From assembly GCA_003731675.1 (NCBI GenBank), contig RCNQ01000147.1:1-11040 (forward strand): a stretch of DNA of 11,040 bases. Direction: 5' to 3'. The position numbers were made by a program, and so were the translations under genes. Source of the DNA: Bacteroidetes/Chlorobi group bacterium ChocPot_Mid. GTDB taxonomy: Bacteria > Bacteroidota > Ignavibacteria > Kapaibacteriales > UBA2268. Positions within the stretch are counted from its first letter, which is position 1, and each line of letters starts with the position of its first letter. The notes under the pieces were generated by a model that did no database searches, had not been told where the DNA came from, and worked only from the letters and a program-made list of their open reading frames with translations. Below are positions 1 through 7,546 of the stretch, in pieces.

Positions 1-222
1 CATTATTTTGAACATCATCACATAATCATATGGTTTTGCTCCGGCATTGTTCTTCTTGTCTGTATTAATCAAGTGTGTTTCTAAGGTTGGTCGAAATATC
101 TCGAAATCTACTACTTTGTTTATTGCTTCTAATGGATTGCCTATGGATGTCAATCGTTCTTTTCTGAATTGCTCGTCAAAAAATCCTCTTTTGCCACTTG
201 ATTTATATCTTTGGTGCTTCAT
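1..222 (-). CDS. IS5-family transposase, N-terminal fragment (runs off the left edge)
   Basis: The first 74 codons of a DDE transposase that would move the surrounding IS by cut-and-paste. The encoded start contains GFFDEQFRKERL, then GNPLEAINKVVDFEIFRPTL, then NNAGAKPYDYVMMFKIM. This is the conserved N-terminal domain of IS5/InsH-type transposases (DUF772-like); the catalytic DDE residues lie outside the window. The ATG at 222 is chosen because a Shine-Dalgarno-like AAGGAA (complement of 230-235) sits 7 bases upstream. An in-frame ATG at 255 would add 11 residues, but it directly abuts a TATTTTTG element (complement of 260-267) that fits the Bacteroidota -7 consensus, so a transcript would start about there. 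No frameshift is visible in this part. Confidence 0.85.
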   Translation of the reverse strand, partial: MKHQRYKSSGKRGFFDEQFRKERLTSIGNPLEAINKVVDFEIFRPTLETHLINTDKKNNAGAKPYDYVMMFKIM

Positions 223-259
223 CTGATTGTTCCTTGCATTTTTGTGCTTTTTCATGCTA

Positions 260-267
260 CAAAAATA
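260..267 (-). promoter_or_regulatory. possible Bacteroidota-type -7 element for the transposase
   Basis: The - strand reads TATTTTTG here, matching TAnnTTTG, the -7 box of the Bacteroidota primary sigma factor. It would put the transcription start about 30 bases ahead of the ATG at 222. I see no good TTTG -33 partner, and the region is AT-rich, so this is suggestive only. Confidence 0.3.
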
Positions 268-309
268 AGAATCTTCTCTTGTTTTTCAGTATGTTAATTT
301 TTAGAACTC

Positions 310-513
310 CCCTTATTAAAAAAAGAAAATATCAAAGACGTATTTTCATATTCTCCTTCAGATGACATAAAAAATAAGTCTATACTATTGATAGATGATA
401 TTTATGACTCTGGGGCTACAATAAAAGAGATTGGCAAATTTCTTACGAAGCTAGGAGCATCATGTATTGCTCCTTTGGTAATAGCAAAAACTGTTGGAGG
501 AGATATTTCATGA
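310..513 (+). pseudogene. phosphoribosyltransferase-domain protein, 5'-truncated by the IS (ShosT-like or RecQ/PRTase tail)
   Basis: Only about 67 C-terminal codons survive. The reading frame is open from just after a TAA at 295-297, has no plausible start, and ends at TGA 511-513. At nt 382-420 it encodes ILLIDDIYDSGAT, the PRPP-binding signature of type I phosphoribosyltransferases (hydrophobic strand, DD, then the xSGxT loop). The following segment, KEIGKFLTKLGA and PLVIAKTV, fits the last helix and strand of that fold. The stop overlaps the start of the downstream DprA-like gene as ATGA, so the two were translationally coupled. PRTase plus DprA-like is the layout of the ShosTA toxin-antitoxin defence system. 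Some RecQ-family helicases also end in such a domain and neighbour dprA, and the missing 5' part prevents a choice. The motif is intact, but the gene is probably dead because its front is replaced by the IS. Confidence 0.75.
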
Positions 514-1616
514 GTGAAGAATTAATATATTGGATTGCTCTTTCTCAAGTAAAGAATTTGGGTATAGAGAAAATAAATAAGGTCATCGTAAAAGTTATTC
601 ACGAACAAAAAGAACTTTTAAGTGATTTATTTCATTCAAATGACTTAGACTTAAAAAGAAAATATGACCTAAGTGAGAAAGAAATATTTGAGATAAATGA
701 AGTTAAAAAAGAATTACCAAAATATTCTTTTTTAACAGAGGATCTATTAGCTCAGGGTTATGAAGTAATTACTATTGATTCACCGAAGTACTCTAAGACC
801 TTAAAACAAAATTTAAAAATGAAATCTTCACCACCGATTGTTTATGTCAAAGGCAATACTCAACTTTTACAGGAAAACTCAATAGCAATTGTCGGGTCAC
901 GGGATGCAGAAGAAATATCATTGAAATTTGCCGATAATATTGCAAAAAATGCCTCCAAGAATTTCAAGGTTATTGTAAGTGGATTTGCTAAAGGTATTGA
1001 TAAACAAGCATTAGATTCGGCAATCAAACATATTGGTCAAAGTATAATTGTATTACCTCAAGGAATAATGACATTTAGCTCAGGATTCAATAAATACTAT
1101 AAAGAAATTCAGTCTGGTGATGTTTTAGTATTAAGCACTTTTTTTCCAAAAGCACCATGGAGTGCACAATTAGCGATGGCTAGAAATCCAATTATTTATG
1201 GATTAGCAAAAGAAATTTATGTTGCACAATCTTCCGACAAAGGGGGTACTTGGGCAGGTGTAATTGATGGATTAAGAAAAGGTAGAGAAATTTTTGTTAG
1301 ATTACCCAATCCAAATGAATCAAATGCCAACAGCCTATTAATTCAAAAAGGAGCTACTCCAGTTGATTTTGATGGAAATATTCTGACTATTGAAATAGAA
1401 AAAGATAATAACTTAGCCTCGATTGAACGAAGTATCCTTGAATTATTAAAAAAGTCAGAGTTATCTTCAGCAGAAATTAAAAAGTATTTGAAATTGGATT
1501 GGTCAACAAATAAAATGACTTCATTTTTAAAAAATATGTCAGATGTTCAGACTATTAATTCCAAACCATTAAAATTTATTGTAAAAGCAGATTTGGAGCA
1601 AAATACCTTATTCTGA
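510..1616 (+). CDS. DprA/Smf-like DNA-processing family protein (ShosA-like)
   Basis: A 368-residue member of the DprA/Smf superfamily. Classical DprA binds single-stranded DNA and loads RecA during transformation; DprA-like proteins paired with phosphoribosyltransferases (ShosA) act as the antitoxin partner of a defence module. Visible parts are an N-terminal helical region with an HhH-like segment (about 10-25), then the DprA Rossmann fold with VGSR at 128-131, SGFAKGID at 157-164, and ARNPIIYGLA around 224-233 in place of the usual RNRiIagLs. A C-terminal winged-helix-like region lies at about 310-360. The ATG at 510 is chosen because GGAGGA at 496-501 gives a strong ribosome site and because it overlaps the upstream stop as ATGA; an in-frame ATG at 462 lies inside the PRTase remnant and is rejected. 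Length is close to ordinary DprA. Its context beside a broken PRTase argues for a module partner rather than a housekeeping competence gene. Confidence 0.85.
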   Translation: MSEELIYWIALSQVKNLGIEKINKVIVKVIHEQKELLSDLFHSNDLDLKRKYDLSEKEIFEINEVKKELPKYSFLTEDLLAQGYEVITIDSPKYSKTLKQNLKMKSSPPIVYVKGNTQLLQENSIAIVGSRDAEEISLKFADNIAKNASKNFKVIVSGFAKGIDKQALDSAIKHIGQSIIVLPQGIMTFSSGFNKYYKEIQSGDVLVLSTFFPKAPWSAQLAMARNPIIYGLAKEIYVAQSSDKGGTWAGVIDGLRKGREIFVRLPNPNESNANSLLIQKGATPVDFDGNILTIEIEKDNNLASIERSILELLKKSELSSAEIKKYLKLDWSTNKMTSFLKNMSDVQTINSKPLKFIVKADLEQNTLF

Positions 1617-1929
1617 GATAAATATAATTAATTTTAAACTTAAATAGAGTGAAGTAACCGAGAGTAAATATTACAAGATCCGAGAAATAATGAAAATTTC
1701 TTTTAAAATGAAACTGCAACTTAGATTTTTTTTGTTACCTAAAGTTACTTTCGTTATTCTTAAAAGTAACTCTTGTTACATTCCTGTGAATTCTAAAATT
1801 ATTTACTTTAAATTTTTTATTTCCGTAAATATTAACAAATTTGTAAGTTACTTATGTTATAAACATTTTATTTTGAATAATTTCTGTTTGGCATACAACT
1901 TGAGTATGGAGTTACAATAAGGAAAAAAA
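1617..1929 (+). promoter_or_regulatory. 313-base AT-rich intergenic region ahead of the restriction operon
   Basis: This gap separates the DprA-like gene from hsdR and should contain the operon promoter. A 76-codon ORF at 1690-1920 crosses it, but it is low complexity and hydrophobic-aromatic, looks like translated AT-rich spacer, and has no ribosome site, so it is not called. The word GTTAC or its complement occurs at 1734, 1744, 1766 (inverted), 1775, 1847 and 1911. I found no convincing TTTG/TAnnTTTG pair and no GC-rich terminator hairpin after the upstream gene. The hsdR ribosome site AAGGA is at 1919-1923. Confidence 0.5.
1743..1771. repeat. 9-bp perfect inverted repeat (AGTTACTTT ... 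AAAGTAACT)
   Basis: The arms at 1743-1751 and 1763-1771 are exact reverse complements separated by 11 bases, giving a 20-base centre-to-centre spacing of about two helical turns. That fits a dimeric repressor site better than a terminator, because no U-tract follows and the stem is AT-rich. It lies 160-190 bases before the hsdR start. Regulator identity is unknown. Confidence 0.4.
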
Positions 1930-4900
1930 ATGAATAGTAATTTTACATATTTAAAAGAGACTCTACCGGATTTAGCTGTTCTTGGTGAATTAGCTGAACA
2001 ATATGTTTATGTTGACCCATCTAGTTGTGCTGTTAAATTGAGGACTTATGCTGAAAAATATGTACAAAATCTTTATTGGCAACTCGGACTTACTCTACCG
2101 GAAGATAATAGTTTATATTCATTGCTTTCTGGGTTAAACCAACATTCGGTAATTCAAAGATCTATTCTTGATTATTTGCATATTCTTCGTCAATCAGGAA
2201 ATAAAGCGGCTCATGGAGGAGAATTATCATCATCAGAGGCAATTCAACTTCTTAAATATGCACATTCAATTGGAACCTGGCTTAATATCGTTTTCCTTAA
2301 AGCTGACCCATGTGCTGATTATTGTTTCAAAGTACCAAAGAAAATTCAAGAACCCTTTTTAGAACCGGAGAAAGTAAAAGTTCAAATTCAACTTTTGAAA
2401 AAGGGAACCCAGGTTGAAGAACTATTAAAACAACTTCAGGAAGAAAGAGAAAAGCTAAAATCATTATTGAGGAATAAAGAAGAGCTTGAATTCATAAAAA
2501 TAAAAGGTCAACAAGTAGCAGACGAACTCAAATATAATGAAAGTACGACAAGGCACTTACTTATTGATAAAATGCTTTCATTTGTTGGATGGGATATTGA
2601 GGATGACGGGAAATCAACTGATGAAGTAGGACAGGAAATTGAGGTGGATGGACAACCGACAGAATCTGGAATAGGTTATGTAGATTATGTTCTATGGGAT
2701 GATAACGGTCTTCCACTGGCTGTAATTGAAGTAAAGAAAACATCGAGAGATCCTGATATAGGGAAAAAACAAGCTGTTCTTTATGCAGATTCTCTGGAGA
2801 AGAAATTTAATCAAAGACCAGTGATTTTCTGTACGAATGGACATGATATTATTATATGGAATGATTCGGAAAAAGAACCACCAAGAAAAATATACGGATT
2901 CTATTCAAAAGACAGTTTGCAATATCTTCACTTCAAGAGAAAAGAAAGAAAAAAAGCTAAAGATATTATATTAAATCCTGCAATTGCAGGAAGAATATAT
3001 CAGCAGGAAGCACAAAGAAGGGTTATTGAAAAATTTGATTCAAAATACCGGAAATCTCTTATAGCTCAGGCAACAGGAACTGGCAAAACAAGGGTTGCAG
3101 TATCGTTATGTGATGCATTGATGAGAGCAAATTGGGCAAAGAGAATTTTATTCCTTTGTGACAGACGAGAATTAAGGAAGCAGGCAAAGGAAAAATTTAC
3201 AGAATTCCTTCCTGATACTCCATTAACTATTGTAAACTCCAACACATCAAAAATACGGGACAAAAGAATTTATCTTTCCACTTACCCTGCAATGTTAAAG
3301 TGTTATGATTCTTTCGATGTTGGTTTTTTTGATTTAATAATTGCCGATGAGTCGCACAGGAGTATATATAATATTTACAAAGATATCTTTAGTTACTTCG
3401 ATTCACTTCAAATAGGATTAACGGCAACACCTGTTGAATTTGTCAACAGAAATACTTTTTCAATGTTTGAATGCGATAATCAAGACCCAACTGCCCATTA
3501 CTCCTATTGCCAAGCTGTATTAGATGAATATCTTGTACCATTTGAAGTTATAACTCATACAACAAAATTCTTAAGGGATGGTATCAGATATGCAGATATG
3601 AACAGGGACCAGCAGATTCAACTTGAGGAGCAGGTTGCTGATGCTGAAGATTTCGATTTTTCCGCACCTCAAATTGACCAACAAATATTCAACAGGGCAA
3701 CTATTAGAGAAATACTTAAAAACCTGATGGAAAACGGTATTAAAGAAGAAACAAATACACATCCAGGCAAATCAATAATTTTTGCAAGAAACCATAGACA
3801 TGCTATCATGATTCAATCTGAATTTAACAACATGTACAGACAATATGGAGGAAATTTTTGTCAGGTAATTGATAATTACGACCCAAGGGCAGAGCAACTG
3901 ATTGATGATTTTAAAGGCAAAGGTACAAATAAAAATTTAACGATTGCCATATCTGTTGATATGCTTGATACCGGAATAGATATTCCTGAAGTAGTTAATC
4001 TTGTGTTTGCAAAACCTTTAAAATCTTATGTGAAGTTCTGGCAAATGATTGGCAGGGGTACTAGGTTATGTTCAAATTTATTTGGTTTAGGAAAAGACAA
4101 AGAAAAATTCAGGATATTCGACCATTGGGGGAATTTCGAATGGTTTGATTTGAACTACAAACCGGTTGAACCTGCAAATTCAATATCACTTATTGAAAGA
4201 TTGTTCGGTGAAAGATTGGATTTGGCTGAACTCTCACTCGATAAGTTTCAAGAAGAGCATTTTACTTATATTATCGGTTTGATAAGAAAAGATATAAATG
4301 CGGTTGATGCTTTAAACACAATTGCAGTGAAAGATAAATGGAATGAATTAAAAACGGTCAAACAGGAAGCAGTATTAGATAGATTTGATGCAAAGATTAA
4401 ATCTATACTCCGGAATGATATATTGCCATTAATGAAATGGATTAATATTCGTGGAAATGTTGAAGCATACAAATTCGACCTGCTGATTGTAAAAGCACAA
4501 AAGGAACTTGTGATTGATTCTCATGAATTTGATGATTATAGGGACTCGATTCTTAATGAAATCAGTCTACTTCAGAGAAATCTGTATCAGGTTAGACAAA
4601 AACATGAATTTATTGACCAAGTGCTATCAACTGAATTTTGGGATAATATTACGATTAAGAAACTTGAGGAAATAAGACGTGAACTTCGTGGAATAATGCA
4701 ATTCAAACAAAATGCTGGTCCTTATTCTGATATTCTGGTAGTGATTGACGTTAGCGAAGAAGGTGAAGACATCGAGCATAAATCTTATAAACCCAGAATG
4801 GCAGGATTGGAAATGGTTGGTTACAAAGACAGAGTTGAAAACGTTTTGAATCAGATGTTTAACGAAAGTACAACTTTACAAAAGATAAAAAATGGGATTC

Positions 4901-5307
4901 CAGTGAAAGCAGAGGAATTAAATTCTCTGGTATCCTTGATAATTACTAAACACCCTGATGTGGATATAAACATTCTATATGAATTTTTTCCTGATACAAC
5001 AGGTTCTCTTGACCTTGCGATAAGGAGAATTATTGGTTTGGAAGCTGATGCAGTAAACAGATATTTTACAACCTTTGTTCAGAGTCATCCCGAATTAACA
5101 GGAAATCAGATTGCCTTTTTGAATATGTTGAAAAATCACATTAGTAAGTTTGGTGCTATCAAACTTGAAAAGTTTTATGAACAACCTTTTACAAATATAA
5201 ATAGTGATGGTATTGACGGAGTTTTTGAAAAAGAACCAATTATTAAAGAAATATTTCAGATTTTAGAAGACAACAGATTATCAATTAATCCGATGAGAGA
5301 TGCATGA
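1930..5307 (+). CDS. hsdR: type I restriction enzyme R subunit (EcoEI-like HsdR)
   Basis: The 1125-residue motor and nuclease subunit of a type I restriction-modification complex: it binds the HsdM2-HsdS core on unmethylated DNA, translocates DNA using ATP, and cuts at a distance. Domain order is a DUF4145 helical domain (about 15-125), a coiled coil (about 140-190), a PD-(D/E)xK nuclease with D252, E267 and K269 (EVK), then the SF2 helicase: Walker A ATGTGKT 381-387, DESH 473-476, TATP 498-501, motif V around DMLDTGIDIP, and motif VI from Q705 with R709 and R712. The remaining third (from about 750) matches the EcoEI-type C-terminal domain that docks to HsdM. All catalytic residues are present and there is no internal stop, so it should be active. 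AAGGA lies 6 bases before the ATG. Its stop overlaps hsdM by ATGA. DUF4145 plus R-M-S order suggests the EcoEI/EcoAI (type IB) branch. Confidence 0.96.
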   Translation: MNSNFTYLKETLPDLAVLGELAEQYVYVDPSSCAVKLRTYAEKYVQNLYWQLGLTLPEDNSLYSLLSGLNQHSVIQRSILDYLHILRQSGNKAAHGGELSSSEAIQLLKYAHSIGTWLNIVFLKADPCADYCFKVPKKIQEPFLEPEKVKVQIQLLKKGTQVEELLKQLQEEREKLKSLLRNKEELEFIKIKGQQVADELKYNESTTRHLLIDKMLSFVGWDIEDDGKSTDEVGQEIEVDGQPTESGIGYVDYVLWDDNGLPLAVIEVKKTSRDPDIGKKQAVLYADSLEKKFNQRPVIFCTNGHDIIIWNDSEKEPPRKIYGFYSKDSLQYLHFKRKERKKAKDIILNPAIAGRIYQQEAQRRVIEKFDSKYRKSLIAQATGTGKTRVAVSLCDALMRANWAKRILFLCDRRELRKQAKEKFTEFLPDTPLTIVNSNTSKIRDKRIYLSTYPAMLKCYDSFDVGFFDLIIADESHRSIYNIYKDIFSYFDSLQIGLTATPVEFVNRNTFSMFECDNQDPTAHYSYCQAVLDEYLVPFEVITHTTKFLRDGIRYADMNRDQQIQLEEQVADAEDFDFSAPQIDQQIFNRATIREILKNLMENGIKEETNTHPGKSIIFARNHRHAIMIQSEFNNMYRQYGGNFCQVIDNYDPRAEQLIDDFKGKGTNKNLTIAISVDMLDTGIDIPEVVNLVFAKPLKSYVKFWQMIGRGTRLCSNLFGLGKDKEKFRIFDHWGNFEWFDLNYKPVEPANSISLIERLFGERLDLAELSLDKFQEEHFTYIIGLIRKDINAVDALNTIAVKDKWNELKTVKQEAVLDRFDAKIKSILRNDILPLMKWINIRGNVEAYKFDLLIVKAQKELVIDSHEFDDYRDSILNEISLLQRNLYQVRQKHEFIDQVLSTEFWDNITIKKLEEIRRELRGIMQFKQNAGPYSDILVVIDVSEEGEDIEHKSYKPRMAGLEMVGYKDRVENVLNQMFNESTTLQKIKNGIPVKAEELNSLVSLIITKHPDVDINILYEFFPDTTGSLDLAIRRIIGLEADAVNRYFTTFVQSHPELTGNQIAFLNMLKNHISKFGAIKLEKFYEQPFTNINSDGIDGVFEKEPIIKEIFQILEDNRLSINPMRDA

Positions 5308-6803
5308 TTACAGGCGAATTAAAAAGTAAGATAGATAAACTATGGGAAGAATTTTGGACTGGTGGTATCACTAATCCTTTAACTGTGATTGAACAAATTA
5401 CATTTTTGATATTTATCAGATTGACCGATATTAACGAAAGCAGAGAAGAAAAGAAAGCACGTCGCCTCGGCTTGAAGTATATTGGTAGATATAACGATGA
5501 CCAACAGCATTTAAGATGGTCAAGCTTTAGAAATCTGAAAGGTAGTGAAATGCTTCCACTAATCAGAGATGAAGTATTCAAGCATTTTAAACAAACAATT
5601 AATGGTGAGCATCCTTTTTTGAAAGACGCTCAAATGATGATTCAAAAAGAAAGTTTATTAGTTTCCGCTATCGAAAAAATCGATGAATTACCTCTGACAG
5701 AAGGTGATACCAAAGGTGATTTGTATGAATACCTGCTCAGTAAATTGACAACAGCAGGAATTAACGGTCAGTTCCGAACTCCAAGGCATATTATTAAACT
5801 TATGGTTGAAATAATTGCCCCGAAACCAAACGAAAGAATTGGCGACCCAGCTTGCGGTACAGCGGGATTTTTAATGCAAACCCGTGAATATATACGAGAA
5901 AAATATACTTCTGAGGAAGGAAAAATCAAACACGATGATGGTGGTATCACTTTTTCCGAAGATTTACTTGAAAAACATAGAAAACATATTCAAAAAGATT
6001 TTCTTCATGGATTTGACTTCGATGTCTCCATGCTCCGTATTGCTTCGATGAACCTTATGCTACATGGCATTTCCGATCCAAATATTTATTATCAGGATAC
6101 TTTGAGCAGTATTTTTAAAGAGCATTATCCTGAACAAGCTGAAGATTACTTCGATGCAATACTTGCAAATCCGCCATTCAAAGGCAGTCTTGATTTTGAA
6201 GATGTTTCTGATGATTTGATTGGTAAAGTTAAAACAAGAAAAACTGAGTTGTTATTTATTGCTTTAATGCTACGTATGCTGAAACTTGGCGGGCGTTGTG
6301 CTACAATTGTACCTGATGGTGTTTTGTTCGGTGCTTCAAAATCTCATACAGCTTTGAGACAATTACTTGTGGACGACAATCAGCTCGAGGCAATAATAAA
6401 ACTCCCTTCAGGTGTATTCAAGCCCTACGCAGGAGTATCAACAGCCATTGTTATTTTTACAAAAGGTGGTCAAACAAGTAAAGTATGGTTTTATGATGTC
6501 GAAAATGATGGCTTATCTCTCGATGACAAACGAAGTCCGATTGATAAAAACGATTTACCCGACTGTCTCGAAAAATGGAACAAAAGAGAAACCGAAAAGT
6601 TCGAAGACAAAACTCAAAAAGCGTTTTTTGTTGACAAAAAGGATATTATTGAAAATAAATATGACCTTTCAATCAACCGTTACAAAGAAATAATTCACAA
6701 GGAAGAAGAGTATGAAAAACCGGAAATTATACTAGGTAAAATAAAATTGGTTGAAAAAGAAATATCTACTGGTATAGAAGAATTGGAAGGTATGTTGAAA
6801 TGA
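5304..6803 (+). CDS. hsdM: type I restriction-modification system M subunit (N6-adenine methyltransferase)
   Basis: A 499-residue HsdM, of normal family length. With HsdS it forms the methyltransferase that transfers a methyl group from S-adenosylmethionine to the N6 of adenine in the recognition site, and it is also required for cleavage. An N-terminal helical HsdM_N domain (about 5-130) precedes the catalytic Rossmann fold. The SAM-binding motif I is DPACGTAG at 181-188 and the catalytic motif IV is NPPF at 289-292, both canonical. GGRCATIVPDGVLFG (about 330-345) and a charged C-terminal helix (about 465-499) are also typical. The start overlaps the hsdR stop (ATGA) and the stop overlaps the next gene the same way, so translation is coupled on both sides. 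Unusually, the next gene is not hsdS, which lies 3.7 kb further on. Confidence 0.97.
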   Translation: MITGELKSKIDKLWEEFWTGGITNPLTVIEQITFLIFIRLTDINESREEKKARRLGLKYIGRYNDDQQHLRWSSFRNLKGSEMLPLIRDEVFKHFKQTINGEHPFLKDAQMMIQKESLLVSAIEKIDELPLTEGDTKGDLYEYLLSKLTTAGINGQFRTPRHIIKLMVEIIAPKPNERIGDPACGTAGFLMQTREYIREKYTSEEGKIKHDDGGITFSEDLLEKHRKHIQKDFLHGFDFDVSMLRIASMNLMLHGISDPNIYYQDTLSSIFKEHYPEQAEDYFDAILANPPFKGSLDFEDVSDDLIGKVKTRKTELLFIALMLRMLKLGGRCATIVPDGVLFGASKSHTALRQLLVDDNQLEAIIKLPSGVFKPYAGVSTAIVIFTKGGQTSKVWFYDVENDGLSLDDKRSPIDKNDLPDCLEKWNKRETEKFEDKTQKAFFVDKKDIIENKYDLSINRYKEIIHKEEEYEKPEIILGKIKLVEKEISTGIEELEGMLK

Positions 6804-7546
6804 ATCAAGTTAAGGAAAAATTGATAAACCTCAAAGGATTTGGTAATCCGGAAAGTAACTTCTGGTTTGTCGGTATTGAGGAAGCTAAGGTTCCCAGTAC
6901 ATGCGATATAAAAAAATTGAAAGATGAATTTGACTTTGAGATTCGTGAAAATTGGTATGAAAAAGATTTAAAGAATATCCGAGAAAATAAGAATATGGAT
7001 GGCTATGGTCATGGTATTACAAAAATTTATAACATAATGGCAAAAATAATTATCAAAATGAAGGCCCAAAATAATGTTACCCCAAGAGTTTTTATCAATG
7101 AGCATCTGTTTTATCAAGATGGATGCAACTTCCAGATGAATCTCTTTCCAATAGGAAGGAATAAAACCTCTGACAAAATATCAAAATCTCTTTTAAATGA
7201 GTTTGGATTTGATGATGACAATGAATATTTTTCGCAAGTTAAAAATATTCGCTTTGAAAAATTAAGAGGATTTATCGAACTTAAAAAACCTAAATATCTA
7301 ATTTGCTTTGGAAAAGGTAAATCTGAAATGTATTGGGATAATTTTAAAGATATGATGTTTCCTAATAAAGAAATATTTATCAAAGAAGATTTGTTTGAAT
7401 ATAAGATAATAAATTGGGATTCAAAACAAACCGTTATGATTCTCACTCCTTTTTTTAATAATAATGCCATGAGAGATGAAAGGATTGGCAAGCTTGTTGA
7501 ACTGATGAATAACTTTAAAACCATAATGGAGATAAAAAATGGCTAA
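6800..7546 (+). CDS. hypothetical protein, possible uracil-DNA-glycosylase-like fold
   Basis: A 248-residue protein that I do not recognise as a named family. Its strand and motif order resembles the UDG superfamily: an early strand and loop FWFVGIEEA at 21-29 (position of the motif A loop), a middle N/P segment CNFQMNLFPIGRN at 109-121, a strand and turn KPKYLICFGKG at 163-173 (like 'pkvivalGk'), and a late strand ending in TPFF at 216-219, where active UDGs have HPS. The histidine of that last motif is absent, so if the fold is right the chemistry is altered or lost and base-recognition or DNA binding is possible. There is no signal peptide or membrane segment, so it is cytosolic. Its start overlaps the hsdM stop (ATGA) and its stop overlaps the next start by 8 bases, so it is tightly built into the restriction operon. 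Function is unassigned; the fold claim is an inference. Confidence 0.8.
   Translation: MNQVKEKLINLKGFGNPESNFWFVGIEEAKVPSTCDIKKLKDEFDFEIRENWYEKDLKNIRENKNMDGYGHGITKIYNIMAKIIIKMKAQNNVTPRVFINEHLFYQDGCNFQMNLFPIGRNKTSDKISKSLLNEFGFDDDNEYFSQVKNIRFEKLRGFIELKKPKYLICFGKGKSEMYWDNFKDMMFPNKEIFIKEDLFEYKIINWDSKQTVMILTPFFNNNAMRDERIGKLVELMNNFKTIMEIKNG

Larger units (their letters stand above)
1..312 (-). mobile_element. IS5-family insertion sequence, 5' end (partial)
   Basis: The leftmost part of the window is the transposase-start end of an insertion sequence; the rest of the element lies outside. The transposase begins at 222 and reads leftward. The outer boundary is placed near 300-312 because an open reading frame with a phosphoribosyltransferase motif resumes on the + strand there, after an in-frame TAA at 295-297. 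Read from the flank inward, the end begins approximately GGGGAGTTCTAAAAATTAAC, which would be the terminal inverted repeat. The matching end and the target duplication are not in the window, so the exact edge is uncertain by about 10 bases. Confidence 0.7.

Noticed and set aside
462..509. Upstream in-frame ATG extending the DprA-like protein by 16 residues
   Set aside because: The extension lies wholly within the PRTase remnant; the ATG at 510 has GGAGGA at 496-501 and the ATGA overlap.
1690..1920. 76-codon ORF between the DprA-like gene and hsdR
   Set aside because: Dominated by Phe, Ile, Lys, Tyr and Asn as in translated AT-rich DNA, no ribosome site, and it crosses the expected promoter region with its inverted repeat.
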